Under the pieces are notes generated by a model. It was not told the DNA's origin and made no database searches. It worked only from the letters and a program-made list of their open reading frames with translations. A DNA stretch of 64,000 bases from a gamma proteobacterium symbiont of Ctena orbiculata. GTDB lineage: Bacteria > Pseudomonadota > Gammaproteobacteria > Chromatiales > Chromatiaceae. This document shows, in pieces, positions 47,085 to 56,175 of this stretch. The stretch's first letter is position 1. Each line of letters starts with the position of its first letter. The stretch is taken from the NCBI GenBank assembly GCA_003094535.1, contig NATV01000111.1, positions 23,221-87,220 of the forward strand, given 5' to 3'. The position numbers were made by a program, and so were the translations under genes.

Positions 47085-48170
47085 ATGAAAAGAATCATTA
47101 TATGCGCTGACGGAACTTGGAATATCAGGGACCAGGTCGATAAAAAAACAGGGCGCCGTCATCCAACGAATGTCACCAAGATTGCACGGGCAATACGCCC
47201 GCAGAGCAGCGACGGTACGGATCAGATAGTCTATTACCACGAGGGTATCGGCACCAATGGTCCATTGGACAAAGTTACCGGCGGGGCCTTCGGCAAGGGC
47301 ATGGAAGAGAATATCCGCAACATGTACCGATTCATCGTATACAACTACGAGCCGGGGGACGAGATCTTTCTTTTTGGCTTCAGCCGTGGCGCCTTCACGG
47401 TGAGAAGCCTCGCCGGTTTCATGAATCTGATCGGCCTGATCGAAAAAGACGACGACTACTATGTACCGGAGATGTACCATTGCTACGAAAAGAGCAAGGG
47501 ATCCGGTTCACCGGAGTGGGAAAAGGCGTTTCATAACGTCAAGGGGACTCGATCCTGCCCGCCGATTAAACTGATCGGTGTTTGGGATACCGTGGGCGCA
47601 CTCGGCGCGCCAGGCGTCATTGGCCAGATCTTCAACAAGAACAAATACCAATATCACGATATCGATCTCAATTCGAACATCGAGAACGCCATGCATGCGG
47701 TCGCAATCGATGAACGCCGCAAGCCCTTCAAACCATCTTTCTGGAGCCGCCCCATGTCCTGGCAGGGTGAACTGCAGCAGGCCTGGTTTGCCGGCGTGCA
47801 CAGCAATGTGGGTGGCAGTTACTCTCCCGATGGACTGGCAAACGAAGCGCTTCACTGGATGGTGGAAAAGGCGGAGGCACTGGGGCTCGAATGTGACAGG
47901 GACTATCTTGACCACTTCTGGCCTTGCTTCAACTCGGTCTTGAATGACTCAATGACCATAGCCTACCAGGTGATGGGGCCATACGAGCGGCAGATCGGAA
48001 AACGCATTAACGATGGCGAAGCGATCCACCAATCGGTCTTGGATCGTATGCAGCATGGCAAGTGCGATTACGATCCACCCAACATCAAGGGCTATCACGA
48101 CAACCAAGCGAATATACCCGTGGTGAATACCAACCGCATCAAACGTGGTGAACCCTGCCCCGATCTCTAA
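47085..48170 (+). CDS. DUF2235 alpha/beta hydrolase
   Basis: The 361-residue protein matches DUF2235: KRIIICADGTWN at the start and the nucleophile elbow FGFSRGAF with Ser100. The family includes T6SS phospholipase effectors (Tle1-like) and stand-alone enzymes of unknown role. No VgrG, Hcp or immunity gene is adjacent, so effector status is not supported here. Start chosen at Met-6 of the longer frame, next to the first conserved strand. Confidence 0.85.
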   Translation: MKRIIICADGTWNIRDQVDKKTGRRHPTNVTKIARAIRPQSSDGTDQIVYYHEGIGTNGPLDKVTGGAFGKGMEENIRNMYRFIVYNYEPGDEIFLFGFSRGAFTVRSLAGFMNLIGLIEKDDDYYVPEMYHCYEKSKGSGSPEWEKAFHNVKGTRSCPPIKLIGVWDTVGALGAPGVIGQIFNKNKYQYHDIDLNSNIENAMHAVAIDERRKPFKPSFWSRPMSWQGELQQAWFAGVHSNVGGSYSPDGLANEALHWMVEKAEALGLECDRDYLDHFWPCFNSVLNDSMTIAYQVMGPYERQIGKRINDGEAIHQSVLDRMQHGKCDYDPPNIKGYHDNQANIPVVNTNRIKRGEPCPDL

Positions 48171-48399
48171 ACCGATAGGGGGCAAAGCAGACTGAGTGAA
48201 TACAGATTATGTATTGAATATCCACCGTTTTGTTTGCCACGGTTTTTTAACTGCCATTGCCTCAGATTGGTGCGAGGGTCGCACTCGAGCAGTGCGGCAA
48301 GCTTCTCCCCTTTTCCATTCTTCATATACTAAGTAATTGAAAAATAATAAATATGATGTTTGGCACATGCATTGCTATTTGACTTGTAGCTGATTCGAA

Positions 48400-48423
48400 A
48401 GCCGTGGTAAAGGTGCCGCGGCT
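48400..48423 (+). promoter_or_regulatory. Leader stem-loop P1 with an ANTAR-type hexaloop
   Basis: An 8-bp stem (48400-48407 with 48416-48423) is closed by a U-G pair, leaving a six-base loop AAAGGU with A at position 1 and G at position 4, as known for ANTAR-bound RNA. It lies upstream of nirB in the same leader as P2 and the terminator. Confidence 0.65.
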
Positions 48424-48438
48424 CCGGTTAACAACATA

Positions 48439-48456
48439 GCCAATACGACAATTGGC
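48439..48456 (+). promoter_or_regulatory. Leader stem-loop P2
   Basis: GCCAAT (48439-48444) pairs perfectly with ATTGGC (48451-48456) around a six-base loop ACGACA. The loop has the expected A at position 1, but its G is at position 3, not 4. It sits 15 bases after P1 and just before the terminator, the place of the second ANTAR stem. Confidence 0.55.
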
Positions 48457-48466
48457 AAGGGTAACG

Positions 48467-48516
48467 AAGCCCTAGGTGTCTCAGACCAATTTGGTTTGAG
48501 CGCTTAGGGCTTTTTT
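48467..48516 (+). terminator. Intrinsic terminator (attenuator) in the nirB leader
   Basis: AAGCCCTA (48467-48474) pairs with TTAGGGCTT (around 48505-48512), with inner CAGACC/GGTTTG pairing, followed by six T. It ends about 20 bp before the nirB start, so without antitermination it would stop transcription into nirBD. Confidence 0.8.
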
Positions 48517-48537
48517 ATTGTTTGAGGTATGGAGCTG

Positions 48538-50976
48538 ATGCAGAAAGAGAAACTCGTACTGATCGGTAACGGTATGGCCGGGATACGCACCCTGGAAGAA
48601 CTACTCAAACTGGCGCCGGAGCACTATGAGATCACGGTGTTCGGTGCCGAACCTCACCCCAACTACAACCGCATTATGCTTTCACCGGTATTGGCCGGCG
48701 AGAAGAGTGTTTCGGACATCATCCTCAACGATCGCGATTGGTATGCGGAGCACGGCATAATCCTGAAAACCGGCGATGCCGTGAGCCGAATCGACCGGAT
48801 TGCGCGAAAGGTCATCAGCGAAAGCGGTGAAGAGAGCGGCTATGATCGGCTGTTGATCGCCACCGGCTCCAAGCCATTCATCATTCCCGTACCTGGACAC
48901 GACAAGCGCGGGGTGATCGGCTTCCGCGATATCGCCGATGTTGAACAGATGCTTGCCGCAGCTGAGAGTTACAACAAGGCAGTGGTCATCGGTGGCGGCC
49001 TGCTCGGGCTTGAGGCGGCCAATGGACTGCTGAAAAACGGCATGGAGGTCACCGTGGTCCACCTCATGGATCGCCTGATGGAGCGCCAGTTGGACAAACC
49101 GGCGGCCGACCTGCTCCAGTCATCCCTGGAGAGGCATGGCCTGAAGTTTCGGATGGAGGCGCAGACAACGGAGATAATCGGCGCTGAACGTGTCGAGGGC
49201 GTACGCTTTGCGGACGGTAGCGAGACCGAGGCCGACCTGGTTGTCATGGCGGTGGGTATCCGCCCCAACATTGCGCTTGCCCAGGATGCCGGCATCCACT
49301 GCGACCGGGGTATCGTGGTCAACGATACCATGCAGACCTTCGATCCGCGAATCTATGCCGTCGGCGAGTGCGTGCAGCACCGCAATGTCTGCTACGGCCT
49401 GGTCGCCCCGCTCTTCGAACAGGCGAAAGTCGCCGCCAATCATCTGGCCAACCACGGTATCGCCCACTACGAAGGCTCGATCACCTCGACCAAGCTGAAG
49501 GTAACCGGCATAGACCTCTTCTCCGCCGGAGAATTCAACGAAGGGGAGGGCGACGAGACCCTGGTGCTGCAGGATCCGGGGGCCGGCGTCTATAAAAAGC
49601 TGGTGCTGTGCGACAACCGGGTCAAGGGCGCGGTGATGTATGGCGATACCCTGGACGGCAGCTGGTACTTCCAACTGTTGCGCGAAGGCACCGACATCAG
49701 CGCCTTTCGCGGCACCATCCTCTTCGGCCAGCACGATCTCGGGGATGCGGGACACGGCGACGAGACACGCCTCGCATCCCTCGGCGCCGAAGCGGAGATC
49801 TGCGGCTGCAACGGTGTCTGTAAGGGAGAGATCGTCGATGCCATCGTGAAGGAGGGGCTCTTCACCCTGGAGGATGTGCGGGCCCATACCAAGGCTTCGG
49901 GTTCATGCGGCTCCTGCACAGGACTTGTGGAGTCGATCCTCGCCAGCACTGTCGGCGAGGGCTATAGCGCAGCCCCCAGCAAGAAGCCGATGTGCGGCTG
50001 TACCGAATTCAGTCATGACGAAGTGATCGCCGGTATCAAGGAGTACCAACTCAAGGATATGGATGCGGTGCGGGGCTTCTTCGAGTGGAAACAGGCGGAC
50101 GGTTGCGCCAGCTGTCGGCCGGCACTTAATTACCACCTGCTGGTCAACTGGCCGGGGGAGTATGAGGACGACGCCCAATCGCGATTCATCAACGAACGCG
50201 CCCACGGCAATATCCAGAAGGACGGCACCTACTCGGTGGTGCCGCGCATGTTCGGTGGCCTCTGCACCCCGTCGGATCTGCGCGCCATCGCGGACGCCTG
50301 CGACAAATACAAGGTGCCGGAAATGAAGGTCACCGGCGGCCAGCGCATCGACCTCTTTGGGATCAGGAAGGAGGACCTGCCGGCGATCTGGAAGGATCTC
50401 TCCGCCGCCGGTATGGTCTCCGGCCACGCTTACGGCAAGGCGCTGCGTACGGTGAAGACCTGTGCCGGCAAGAACTGGTGCCGCTTCGGCACCCAGGACT
50501 CCACAGGCCTCGGGGTGAAGCTCGAGGAGATGACCTGGGGTTCCTGGATGCCCCACAAATTCAAGATGGCGGTATCGGGTTGCCCGCGCAACTGCGCCGA
50601 GGCGACCATCAAGGACTTCGGCGTGGTCTGCGTCGACTCCGGATACGAGCTCCACGTCGGCGGCAATGGCGGTATCAAGGTGCGCATCACCGACCTGTTG
50701 TGCAAGGTCGAAACCGAGAAACAGGTGCTCGAATACAGCGCCGCCTTTGTTCAGAAGTATCGTGAAGAAGCGCGTTACCTCGAGCGTACCGCACCCTGGG
50801 TGGAGCGCGTCGGCCTGCAGTACATAAAGGATGCACTGTTCGACGAGAAACAGCGCAAGGCCCTGGCCGAGCGCTTCCTCCATTCCCAGACATTTTCCCA
50901 GATCGATCCGTGGAAGGCGCGCGCCGAAGGCGAAGAGGCCCACGAGTTCCGCAAGATCAAGATATGCGCGGCCTGA
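48538..50976 (+). CDS. nirB: Nitrite reductase large subunit (NADH-dependent, siroheme)
   Basis: The 812-residue NirB begins with FAD/NAD(P)H modules (LVLIGNGMAGIRTLEEL; VVIGGGLLGLEAANGLL), continues with BFD-type [2Fe-2S] segments (CGCNGVCKGEIVDAI; GSCGSC), and ends with the siroheme/[4Fe-4S] half (KTCAGKNWCRFGTQDS and SGCPRNCAEATIKD). It reduces nitrite to ammonium in the cytoplasm for assimilation. ATG 48538 has a GGAG five bases upstream; 48529 is an alternative. A leader with stem-loops and a terminator precedes it. No nitrate reductase gene is in the window. Confidence 0.97.
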   Translation: MQKEKLVLIGNGMAGIRTLEELLKLAPEHYEITVFGAEPHPNYNRIMLSPVLAGEKSVSDIILNDRDWYAEHGIILKTGDAVSRIDRIARKVISESGEESGYDRLLIATGSKPFIIPVPGHDKRGVIGFRDIADVEQMLAAAESYNKAVVIGGGLLGLEAANGLLKNGMEVTVVHLMDRLMERQLDKPAADLLQSSLERHGLKFRMEAQTTEIIGAERVEGVRFADGSETEADLVVMAVGIRPNIALAQDAGIHCDRGIVVNDTMQTFDPRIYAVGECVQHRNVCYGLVAPLFEQAKVAANHLANHGIAHYEGSITSTKLKVTGIDLFSAGEFNEGEGDETLVLQDPGAGVYKKLVLCDNRVKGAVMYGDTLDGSWYFQLLREGTDISAFRGTILFGQHDLGDAGHGDETRLASLGAEAEICGCNGVCKGEIVDAIVKEGLFTLEDVRAHTKASGSCGSCTGLVESILASTVGEGYSAAPSKKPMCGCTEFSHDEVIAGIKEYQLKDMDAVRGFFEWKQADGCASCRPALNYHLLVNWPGEYEDDAQSRFINERAHGNIQKDGTYSVVPRMFGGLCTPSDLRAIADACDKYKVPEMKVTGGQRIDLFGIRKEDLPAIWKDLSAAGMVSGHAYGKALRTVKTCAGKNWCRFGTQDSTGLGVKLEEMTWGSWMPHKFKMAVSGCPRNCAEATIKDFGVVCVDSGYELHVGGNGGIKVRITDLLCKVETEKQVLEYSAAFVQKYREEARYLERTAPWVERVGLQYIKDALFDEKQRKALAERFLHSQTFSQIDPWKARAEGEEAHEFRKIKICAA

Positions 50977-51008
50977 GCGTCGTCAAGTAGCGCAATGAGG
51001 TTTACACC

Positions 51009-51338
51009 ATGAGTAACTGGATAGAAATTGCATCCCTGAACGACATCCCCAGGCTGGGTGCGCGGGTGATAAAGACCGATACCGTGGAGATCGCGGTATT
51101 CCGCACCGCGGGCGATGAGATCTTCGCCCTGAAGGACGAGTGCCCGCATCGCAAGGGCCCGCTTTCCCAAGGCATCGTCCACGACAACACCGTCACCTGT
51201 CCGCTGCACAACTGGAAGATCGATCTTGCCAGCGGCGAGGCCAAGGCGCCGGACGAAGGTTGCGCGCGCAGATACCCTATAAAGGTTATCGAGGAACGAA
51301 TCTATCTGGGTCTCAACGACCAGGTGGCGGCAGCCTAG
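51009..51338 (+). CDS. nirD: Nitrite reductase small subunit (Rieske-type)
   Basis: The 109-residue protein has the Rieske [2Fe-2S] ligands CPHRKGPL and CPLHNWKID. NirD partners NirB in NADH-dependent nitrite reduction. It lies 32 bp after nirB on the same strand and probably shares its leader control. Confidence 0.96.
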   Translation: MSNWIEIASLNDIPRLGARVIKTDTVEIAVFRTAGDEIFALKDECPHRKGPLSQGIVHDNTVTCPLHNWKIDLASGEAKAPDEGCARRYPIKVIEERIYLGLNDQVAAA

Positions 51339-51561
51339 TCATCGTCAGGCTGTGGTAAGAAGATAGCTACGCCAGAACATCTCGTCACTTCTCTGACGGC
51401 GATAACGCCATGGCTTCAATAGTGCAGGATGGATTCGGCACCCTGGTGATGGGTGCTGGCCGCCGCACTATACTTTAGACTAACTGGCAATTTTCACCTT
51501 ACTCTTGAACCTGAAGGCGTGGTTGTACTTCTCTGTGCGCCTTGAACGATGGGAGGAGCAG

Positions 51562-52530
51562 ATGAGAGTCATCACAAGAGCGGTATTTTTTTGTTGCATT
51601 TGTCTATTGACGGTACTAATGCTATCTAGCACTCACGGACAGACAACTACGAAAAGCACGGCTCCAGCGATCGCATCTGACACGGTCGTTGGCCGTATGC
51701 TCGAGGCTCCCGTCAATACCCGGCCACTATCAGAAAAATTCTGGTGGGATGAGGCCTGGTATGACAATGGGGTTCTCCAGGCGCCTGTAAATTACGATGT
51801 GATCGAGAGAAAAGTCGTCTACGTGAATCCGTCAGATAACACCGAGGTCCCGGCAATCGTGTACCGCCCTAAACAGCCTGGCAAATATCCTGGGGTGCTG
51901 TTTCAGCATGGCCGACGCGGTTTGGATGAGCTTGTTCAGCGATTACCACGACGCATGGCCGCGAGGGGATTTGTGGTGCTGGCCCCTGATGTTTATTCTG
52001 CCCGTTTCATTGACAAGTTGCCCATTGCGCACATGGTTGAAACAGAGGGCGATACCAACGCCGGTGTTGATTATCTGCTTGCACAACCCGATGTTTCAAC
52101 TTCTAAAATCTGTCTGTACTCCCATACGCGTGGTGGCTATTACGCATTGCAGGTGGCAGTGAAGTTCAATCGGCAAAATCAGGAAGTGGCTTGTTATGTC
52201 TCCTTTTACCCGCATTGGCAGAATCCAAATGCCGAGGAGCCAATGCAGGTTTACCGTTATGCTGTTGAAGCCGACAGTCTCGAAATCCCAACTATGATCC
52301 TAATAGGTGAGTATGAACAGTATCAACGCAGGCGTTCTATCGAGACGGCTGTTAAATCTATGAAGGAAGCGGGTAAAAATGTTCATTTGATAATCTATCC
52401 AGGTGTCGGACGAGGCTTCGATTTTAGACCGGAGAGAGTTCGCACATTCGCTGATGACCTCGCTACTAAGGATGCAACGATGCGAGTCGCTGAATTCATG
52501 AGAAGACACTTGAGTTCATGGGAGAAGTAG
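51562..52530 (+). CDS. Exported dienelactone-hydrolase-like protein, probably inactive
   Basis: The 322-residue protein has a signal peptide (TRAVFFCCICLLTVLML) and an alpha/beta-hydrolase body of the dienelactone hydrolase type (PGVLFQHGRRGLDEL, ARGFVVLAPDVYSA). The elbow that should read G-x-C/S-x-G-G is SHTRGG, with Thr at the nucleophile; the acid site reads GEYEQ; and the catalytic His motif is YPGVGRGF, with Arg. All three triad positions differ, so a hydrolase role is doubtful. The start is at the signal peptide Met. Confidence 0.82.
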   Translation: MRVITRAVFFCCICLLTVLMLSSTHGQTTTKSTAPAIASDTVVGRMLEAPVNTRPLSEKFWWDEAWYDNGVLQAPVNYDVIERKVVYVNPSDNTEVPAIVYRPKQPGKYPGVLFQHGRRGLDELVQRLPRRMAARGFVVLAPDVYSARFIDKLPIAHMVETEGDTNAGVDYLLAQPDVSTSKICLYSHTRGGYYALQVAVKFNRQNQEVACYVSFYPHWQNPNAEEPMQVYRYAVEADSLEIPTMILIGEYEQYQRRRSIETAVKSMKEAGKNVHLIIYPGVGRGFDFRPERVRTFADDLATKDATMRVAEFMRRHLSSWEK

Positions 52531-52818
52531 TAGAGGTAGTAACTTAGACAAAGGCCGGATGGATTCAGCCACATCTTCGCTCAGGAAGTGGCTACGATGC
52601 TGTACTTTTGAAAATAAAGCATGCCGGAGAAATCCTATGGGCAAAAAGAATAGGGTGTCATAGCCAATACATCATTCGGCGCCAGCAGTACGGATGCATG
52701 GCTTTACCTTGACGATTTTGGGGGCATACCATCATCGGTGCCGGCCACGAAGACTTCTGGATTTTATGATTAGACTCTGCAGGTAGATTGTAATTGCATT
52801 TCAGAAACAAGGGTGAGG

Positions 52819-53826
52819 TCACATACCGAACTCAAGTACCATATCTCTTGCTTTGTTTCTGCCGATATCGTCCAGGGTGACAAGTCCATCTTCTGCTAGA
52901 TATCCTTCAGGTGCCAAGGCTCTTTCACTAGTCAACTCGTATAGGAAGTTCTGAAGATTCGGAAGATGTTGTTTATGCTGATCTTTTACATAGACATATA
53001 GTCCCGTGACAAGCGGATAGCGTTGGTTGGAAATAGTCTCATAGGTTGGTTCAACGCCTTCGATAAGACTAGCATCCAACTTGTCGGAATATATCATATA
53101 GTTGGTAAAACTGGTTATTGCATGACGACTATCATCATCTTCCACCCATCCAATGGTAACATCCTCGCGCTTGGCTGAATTTACGACGTGGTTATCCCGG
53201 CGGAGACTCCGGCAAATTTTTTCACGTTCAGCCTTCTCCAGTGCGTCTAAGGCTTGATAGGTCTTGCATCCCTCGACCATTACCAATTCATGAAAAGCCA
53301 ATGCAGCAATAGTATTTGGCTCAGGTGTCATCACTGTAATCTTGGTTTTAGGCAATGATGAATCAATATCACTCCAACGACTTATACTATTCTTTCTGAT
53401 CTTGCCATCACTAGGTGTCCTGGCGGCCAATGCTGTAAACAGTTGTCTTCGAGTCAGGTTTATACTTGTCTTCTTCTTGCTATGTACAAGTACTACGGCA
53501 TCACGTCCAAATTCGATTTCAGTAATATTTGTTACCCCATGTTTCGCACAGAGTTTTCGTTCCCTTTCTGTAATGGGGCGTATTGCAGCGATGACATCCG
53601 GATGCTGCATTCCAAGGCCTTCACAGAAAAGCTGAAAGCCAGCGCCAGTACCCGTAATTTCTAGTGAGGGTGTGGGATCGTCCCAATTACGTGCGAAATG
53701 TTCTGCCACCGGTTGCACGAAAGAGAGCACATTTGATGATCCAACAATACGGATTCTTTCGTCGGCCTCTGCCAGAACAGCAAAGGTGATACAGGTAAGA
53801 GCGAGAAGGAGTCGACTTAATGACAT
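52819..53826 (-). CDS. PstS-like periplasmic phosphate-binding-type protein
   Basis: The 335-residue protein has a signal peptide (SLSRLLLALTCITFAVLA) and a PstS-type start (IRIVGSSNVLSFVQPVAEHF, ITGTGAGFQLFCEGLG). It may bind phosphate or another anion. No pstCAB genes are adjacent, so it is an orphan binding protein that may act in sensing or storage rather than in transport. The start at 53826 is the signal peptide Met. Confidence 0.82.
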   Translation of the reverse strand: MSLSRLLLALTCITFAVLAEADERIRIVGSSNVLSFVQPVAEHFARNWDDPTPSLEITGTGAGFQLFCEGLGMQHPDVIAAIRPITERERKLCAKHGVTNITEIEFGRDAVVLVHSKKKTSINLTRRQLFTALAARTPSDGKIRKNSISRWSDIDSSLPKTKITVMTPEPNTIAALAFHELVMVEGCKTYQALDALEKAEREKICRSLRRDNHVVNSAKREDVTIGWVEDDDSRHAITSFTNYMIYSDKLDASLIEGVEPTYETISNQRYPLVTGLYVYVKDQHKQHLPNLQNFLYELTSERALAPEGYLAEDGLVTLDDIGRNKARDMVLEFGM

Positions 53827-54229
53827 AATCTTAGCTTCATTTATGAAGTCTTTTCTCATTGATATTATAGCATGCAATTTTTTGGTATTTGATAATCCCA
53901 ACGTTATTTATAACCATAAAATTGATAGAAAACAATATTCAGCCATGATGTAAATAAACTGTAATCTATCTGTTATTTTTAGAATACTAGTTTCAATCTG
54001 TACCCAGTTATCATGGGCTTTGGGTACTGCTATGCATACTATAGCCTGCTCAAGTTGTCGTCTTAATAGCGTTTACAGCGTACATATTATCACTGTGCGG
54101 GGGTGCCAATGCGTTACCACGGTTAACGATCGTTATGAGAGTGCAGGAGCTTATCCTTTACGATAATCCTGGTAAAAAAACGTCTTTTTATCTTGTCCAA
54201 TATTTATGACGGAGTTACTCATCACAGCG
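53827..54229. other. 403-bp AT-rich spacer
   Basis: No gene is supported. The stretch is AT-rich and should contain the promoter of the PstS-like gene. A short dyad AACGATCGTT lies near 54125-54134. No clear terminator for the regulator gene ending at 54230 was found. Confidence 0.45.
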
Positions 54230-55498
54230 TTAAGATAGTGGCAAGATTGACTCGGCCACATCCACCAACCGAATATTCTTATCCATCGACGCCGTCCTCA
54301 ACTTCTTATAGGCCTCTTCCTCGCTCAGGTTATAACGAGCCATCAGAATACCCTTGGCACGCTCGATGATCTTGCGTTCATTCAACGCCCGCTTGGCCTT
54401 TTCCAGTTCCACCTCCATGTTGGCCAGGCGCAGGGACTGGGCCTGCAGCAGGTCGATAACGGTGTGGGAGCCATCCTGACCCTCGACTGAAGTCGGTCTG
54501 AAGCTGAGCGACTGTTCAACCTGGAGATCTGGATCGAAGAAACGGTCGATGACACCCGTCCTGGCCGGTGGGCTCTCGCGCAATGCCTGCAGCAATCCCT
54601 TGGAATCGAGCAGCTCCTGTTCCGCCTCGGCGATCAGGGCGGCACATCGGGACTGCAGCCTTTCCACCATCTCGCACTGGATCGACCAGATGGCGGTTAT
54701 GCGCTCGCTGCAGCAGTCGAACCACCGATCAATGAGGTTGGGGTCGAGTGGTGTATTCGCATCCGCCATGGTCAGTATGTTTCGCAGGTGTTGCAGTTCA
54801 TCGGCACAGGGCATTGCTTCCATCCCTTGCCATTGTACCTGGATCGACTCTTCCGAAAATTCCAGGGATATGCGGAAATTGCGCCGTTGCGCGTCGATCA
54901 GGTGGACTATCCGTTGCTGGAGCGGAGTGTCGCACTGGCCGGAGCCGAAGGCGAGGGCGCCCATGGCGCGTTCCTGTCCCGCCAACTCCTTACCCTCGAT
55001 GAGATTGAAAAGGGAGACAAGCAACCGCGTACTATCGGGATCTATCGCGGCATCGGCCAGTTCAAAGATCAGCGAGATCAAGCCTGCGATGAGGCGGCTG
55101 AATGCGGCTACCGATTCGCTCCCCGTGAGTTTCTGTTCGCCGACCCGCTTGCGCAGCTCAGGCAGGGCGTCGAAACCGAGCAGCACCCAGGCCATCAGGG
55201 AGATGATCTTGGCATTGGAGTGGGAGGAGTAATCGAGTTCGGCCTCGATCTTGTTTCGCAGCGAGTTCTCAACCGCTTCCGACTCGCTAATGAGTGCCAG
55301 GCGTGTCGATTCAAAACGCCTTCCCGAAGAGGCGAGATAGATGCTGGATGCCCCACGCTCGCTCTGCAGCACATGGATCATATGGCCGATAATCCCAACC
55401 AGGCTGGATCGCGTCTTCAGACGTTTCAACTCCTGGATCTCGAGCTGCTTGGCAACAAAGACAATATAGGGGACGGATTGAGGCATAGGAGTCGCCAC
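54230..55498 (-). CDS. nasR: NasR-type nitrate/nitrite-sensing antiterminator (NIT-ANTAR)
   Basis: The 422-residue protein has an N-terminal nitrate/nitrite-sensing NIT domain (about residues 30-300; VLQSERGASSIYLASSGR) and a C-terminal ANTAR RNA-binding domain (ALNERKIIERAKGILMARY and EEEAYKKLRTASMDKN). NasR binds leader stem-loops when nitrate or nitrite is bound and prevents termination ahead of assimilation genes. The nirB leader at 48400-48516 supplies the matching structures, making nirBD its probable target although it is encoded 3.3 kb away on the other strand. Confidence 0.92.
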   Translation of the reverse strand: MATPMPQSVPYIVFVAKQLEIQELKRLKTRSSLVGIIGHMIHVLQSERGASSIYLASSGRRFESTRLALISESEAVENSLRNKIEAELDYSSHSNAKIISLMAWVLLGFDALPELRKRVGEQKLTGSESVAAFSRLIAGLISLIFELADAAIDPDSTRLLVSLFNLIEGKELAGQERAMGALAFGSGQCDTPLQQRIVHLIDAQRRNFRISLEFSEESIQVQWQGMEAMPCADELQHLRNILTMADANTPLDPNLIDRWFDCCSERITAIWSIQCEMVERLQSRCAALIAEAEQELLDSKGLLQALRESPPARTGVIDRFFDPDLQVEQSLSFRPTSVEGQDGSHTVIDLLQAQSLRLANMEVELEKAKRALNERKIIERAKGILMARYNLSEEEAYKKLRTASMDKNIRLVDVAESILPLS

Positions 55499-55722
55499 AC
55501 AAAAGTAAATCAGTTGTGATGCAAACAGTGGGCCAATCTATGGTCGATCCTGACTGATCTGCTACATTGATAATTGTAGGTAACTATATAAATTATAAAT
55601 AAAAAGTAGTGCCGTCCTAAAATTTGTCCTGGATAACCCGGAGGAAGCGATCCTAAATCTGCTCAGAGATGGAGCAACGCGTCTTCAGAGAGGCGATCGA
55701 TGCACCAGAATGGACCGGCTTT

Positions 55723-56163
55723 TTAGTCGCGAGCCAATCTTGCATAGACCTTGCCGTTAAATACCGCGGCGGAACCCTCTACACCGGTTACCTCGACCCT
55801 GGCCTCGAGACTTGATCGGCCACGGGTGAGCAATTGCGATAGGAAGCCTTCCAGCGCGTCTTTCGCGATGGTACAGCCGGCATCGATGTCGCCGACCACC
55901 GGTTCACGATAGCGGATGTTCCCTTCAGCCAGCACCAGGGTTGCTCCCTCGGGCAGTCTTGCCGTCACCAATCCCCACAAGGCCAAGGTACAGATAGTGT
56001 ATAGAGATCCGGCGAAAGCCGTGCCATGTACATTGATGTTCTCACTGCCGCCGCCAGTTACCGCGATACTGTTCGGTTGCAGATCACGCACCTGGAATGC
56101 CATCTGCGCGGCAATAGGTATGCCCTCGCGTATGCGTTTTTCCAATTCTTCAGCTGATAGCAT
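55723..56163 (-). CDS. YiiD-type hotdog thioesterase
   Basis: The 146-residue hotdog protein has the YiiD C-terminal family core NVHGTAFAGSLYTICTLALW. It likely hydrolyses an acyl-CoA. It begins 12 bp after the matB stop on the same strand, so its substrate may be a CoA ester from MatB, or it may limit CoA trapping. The exact substrate is unknown. Confidence 0.82.
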   Translation of the reverse strand: MLSAEELEKRIREGIPIAAQMAFQVRDLQPNSIAVTGGGSENINVHGTAFAGSLYTICTLALWGLVTARLPEGATLVLAEGNIRYREPVVGDIDAGCTIAKDALEGFLSQLLTRGRSSLEARVEVTGVEGSAAVFNGKVYARLARD

Positions 56164-56175
56164 ATCGTTGGCCTG

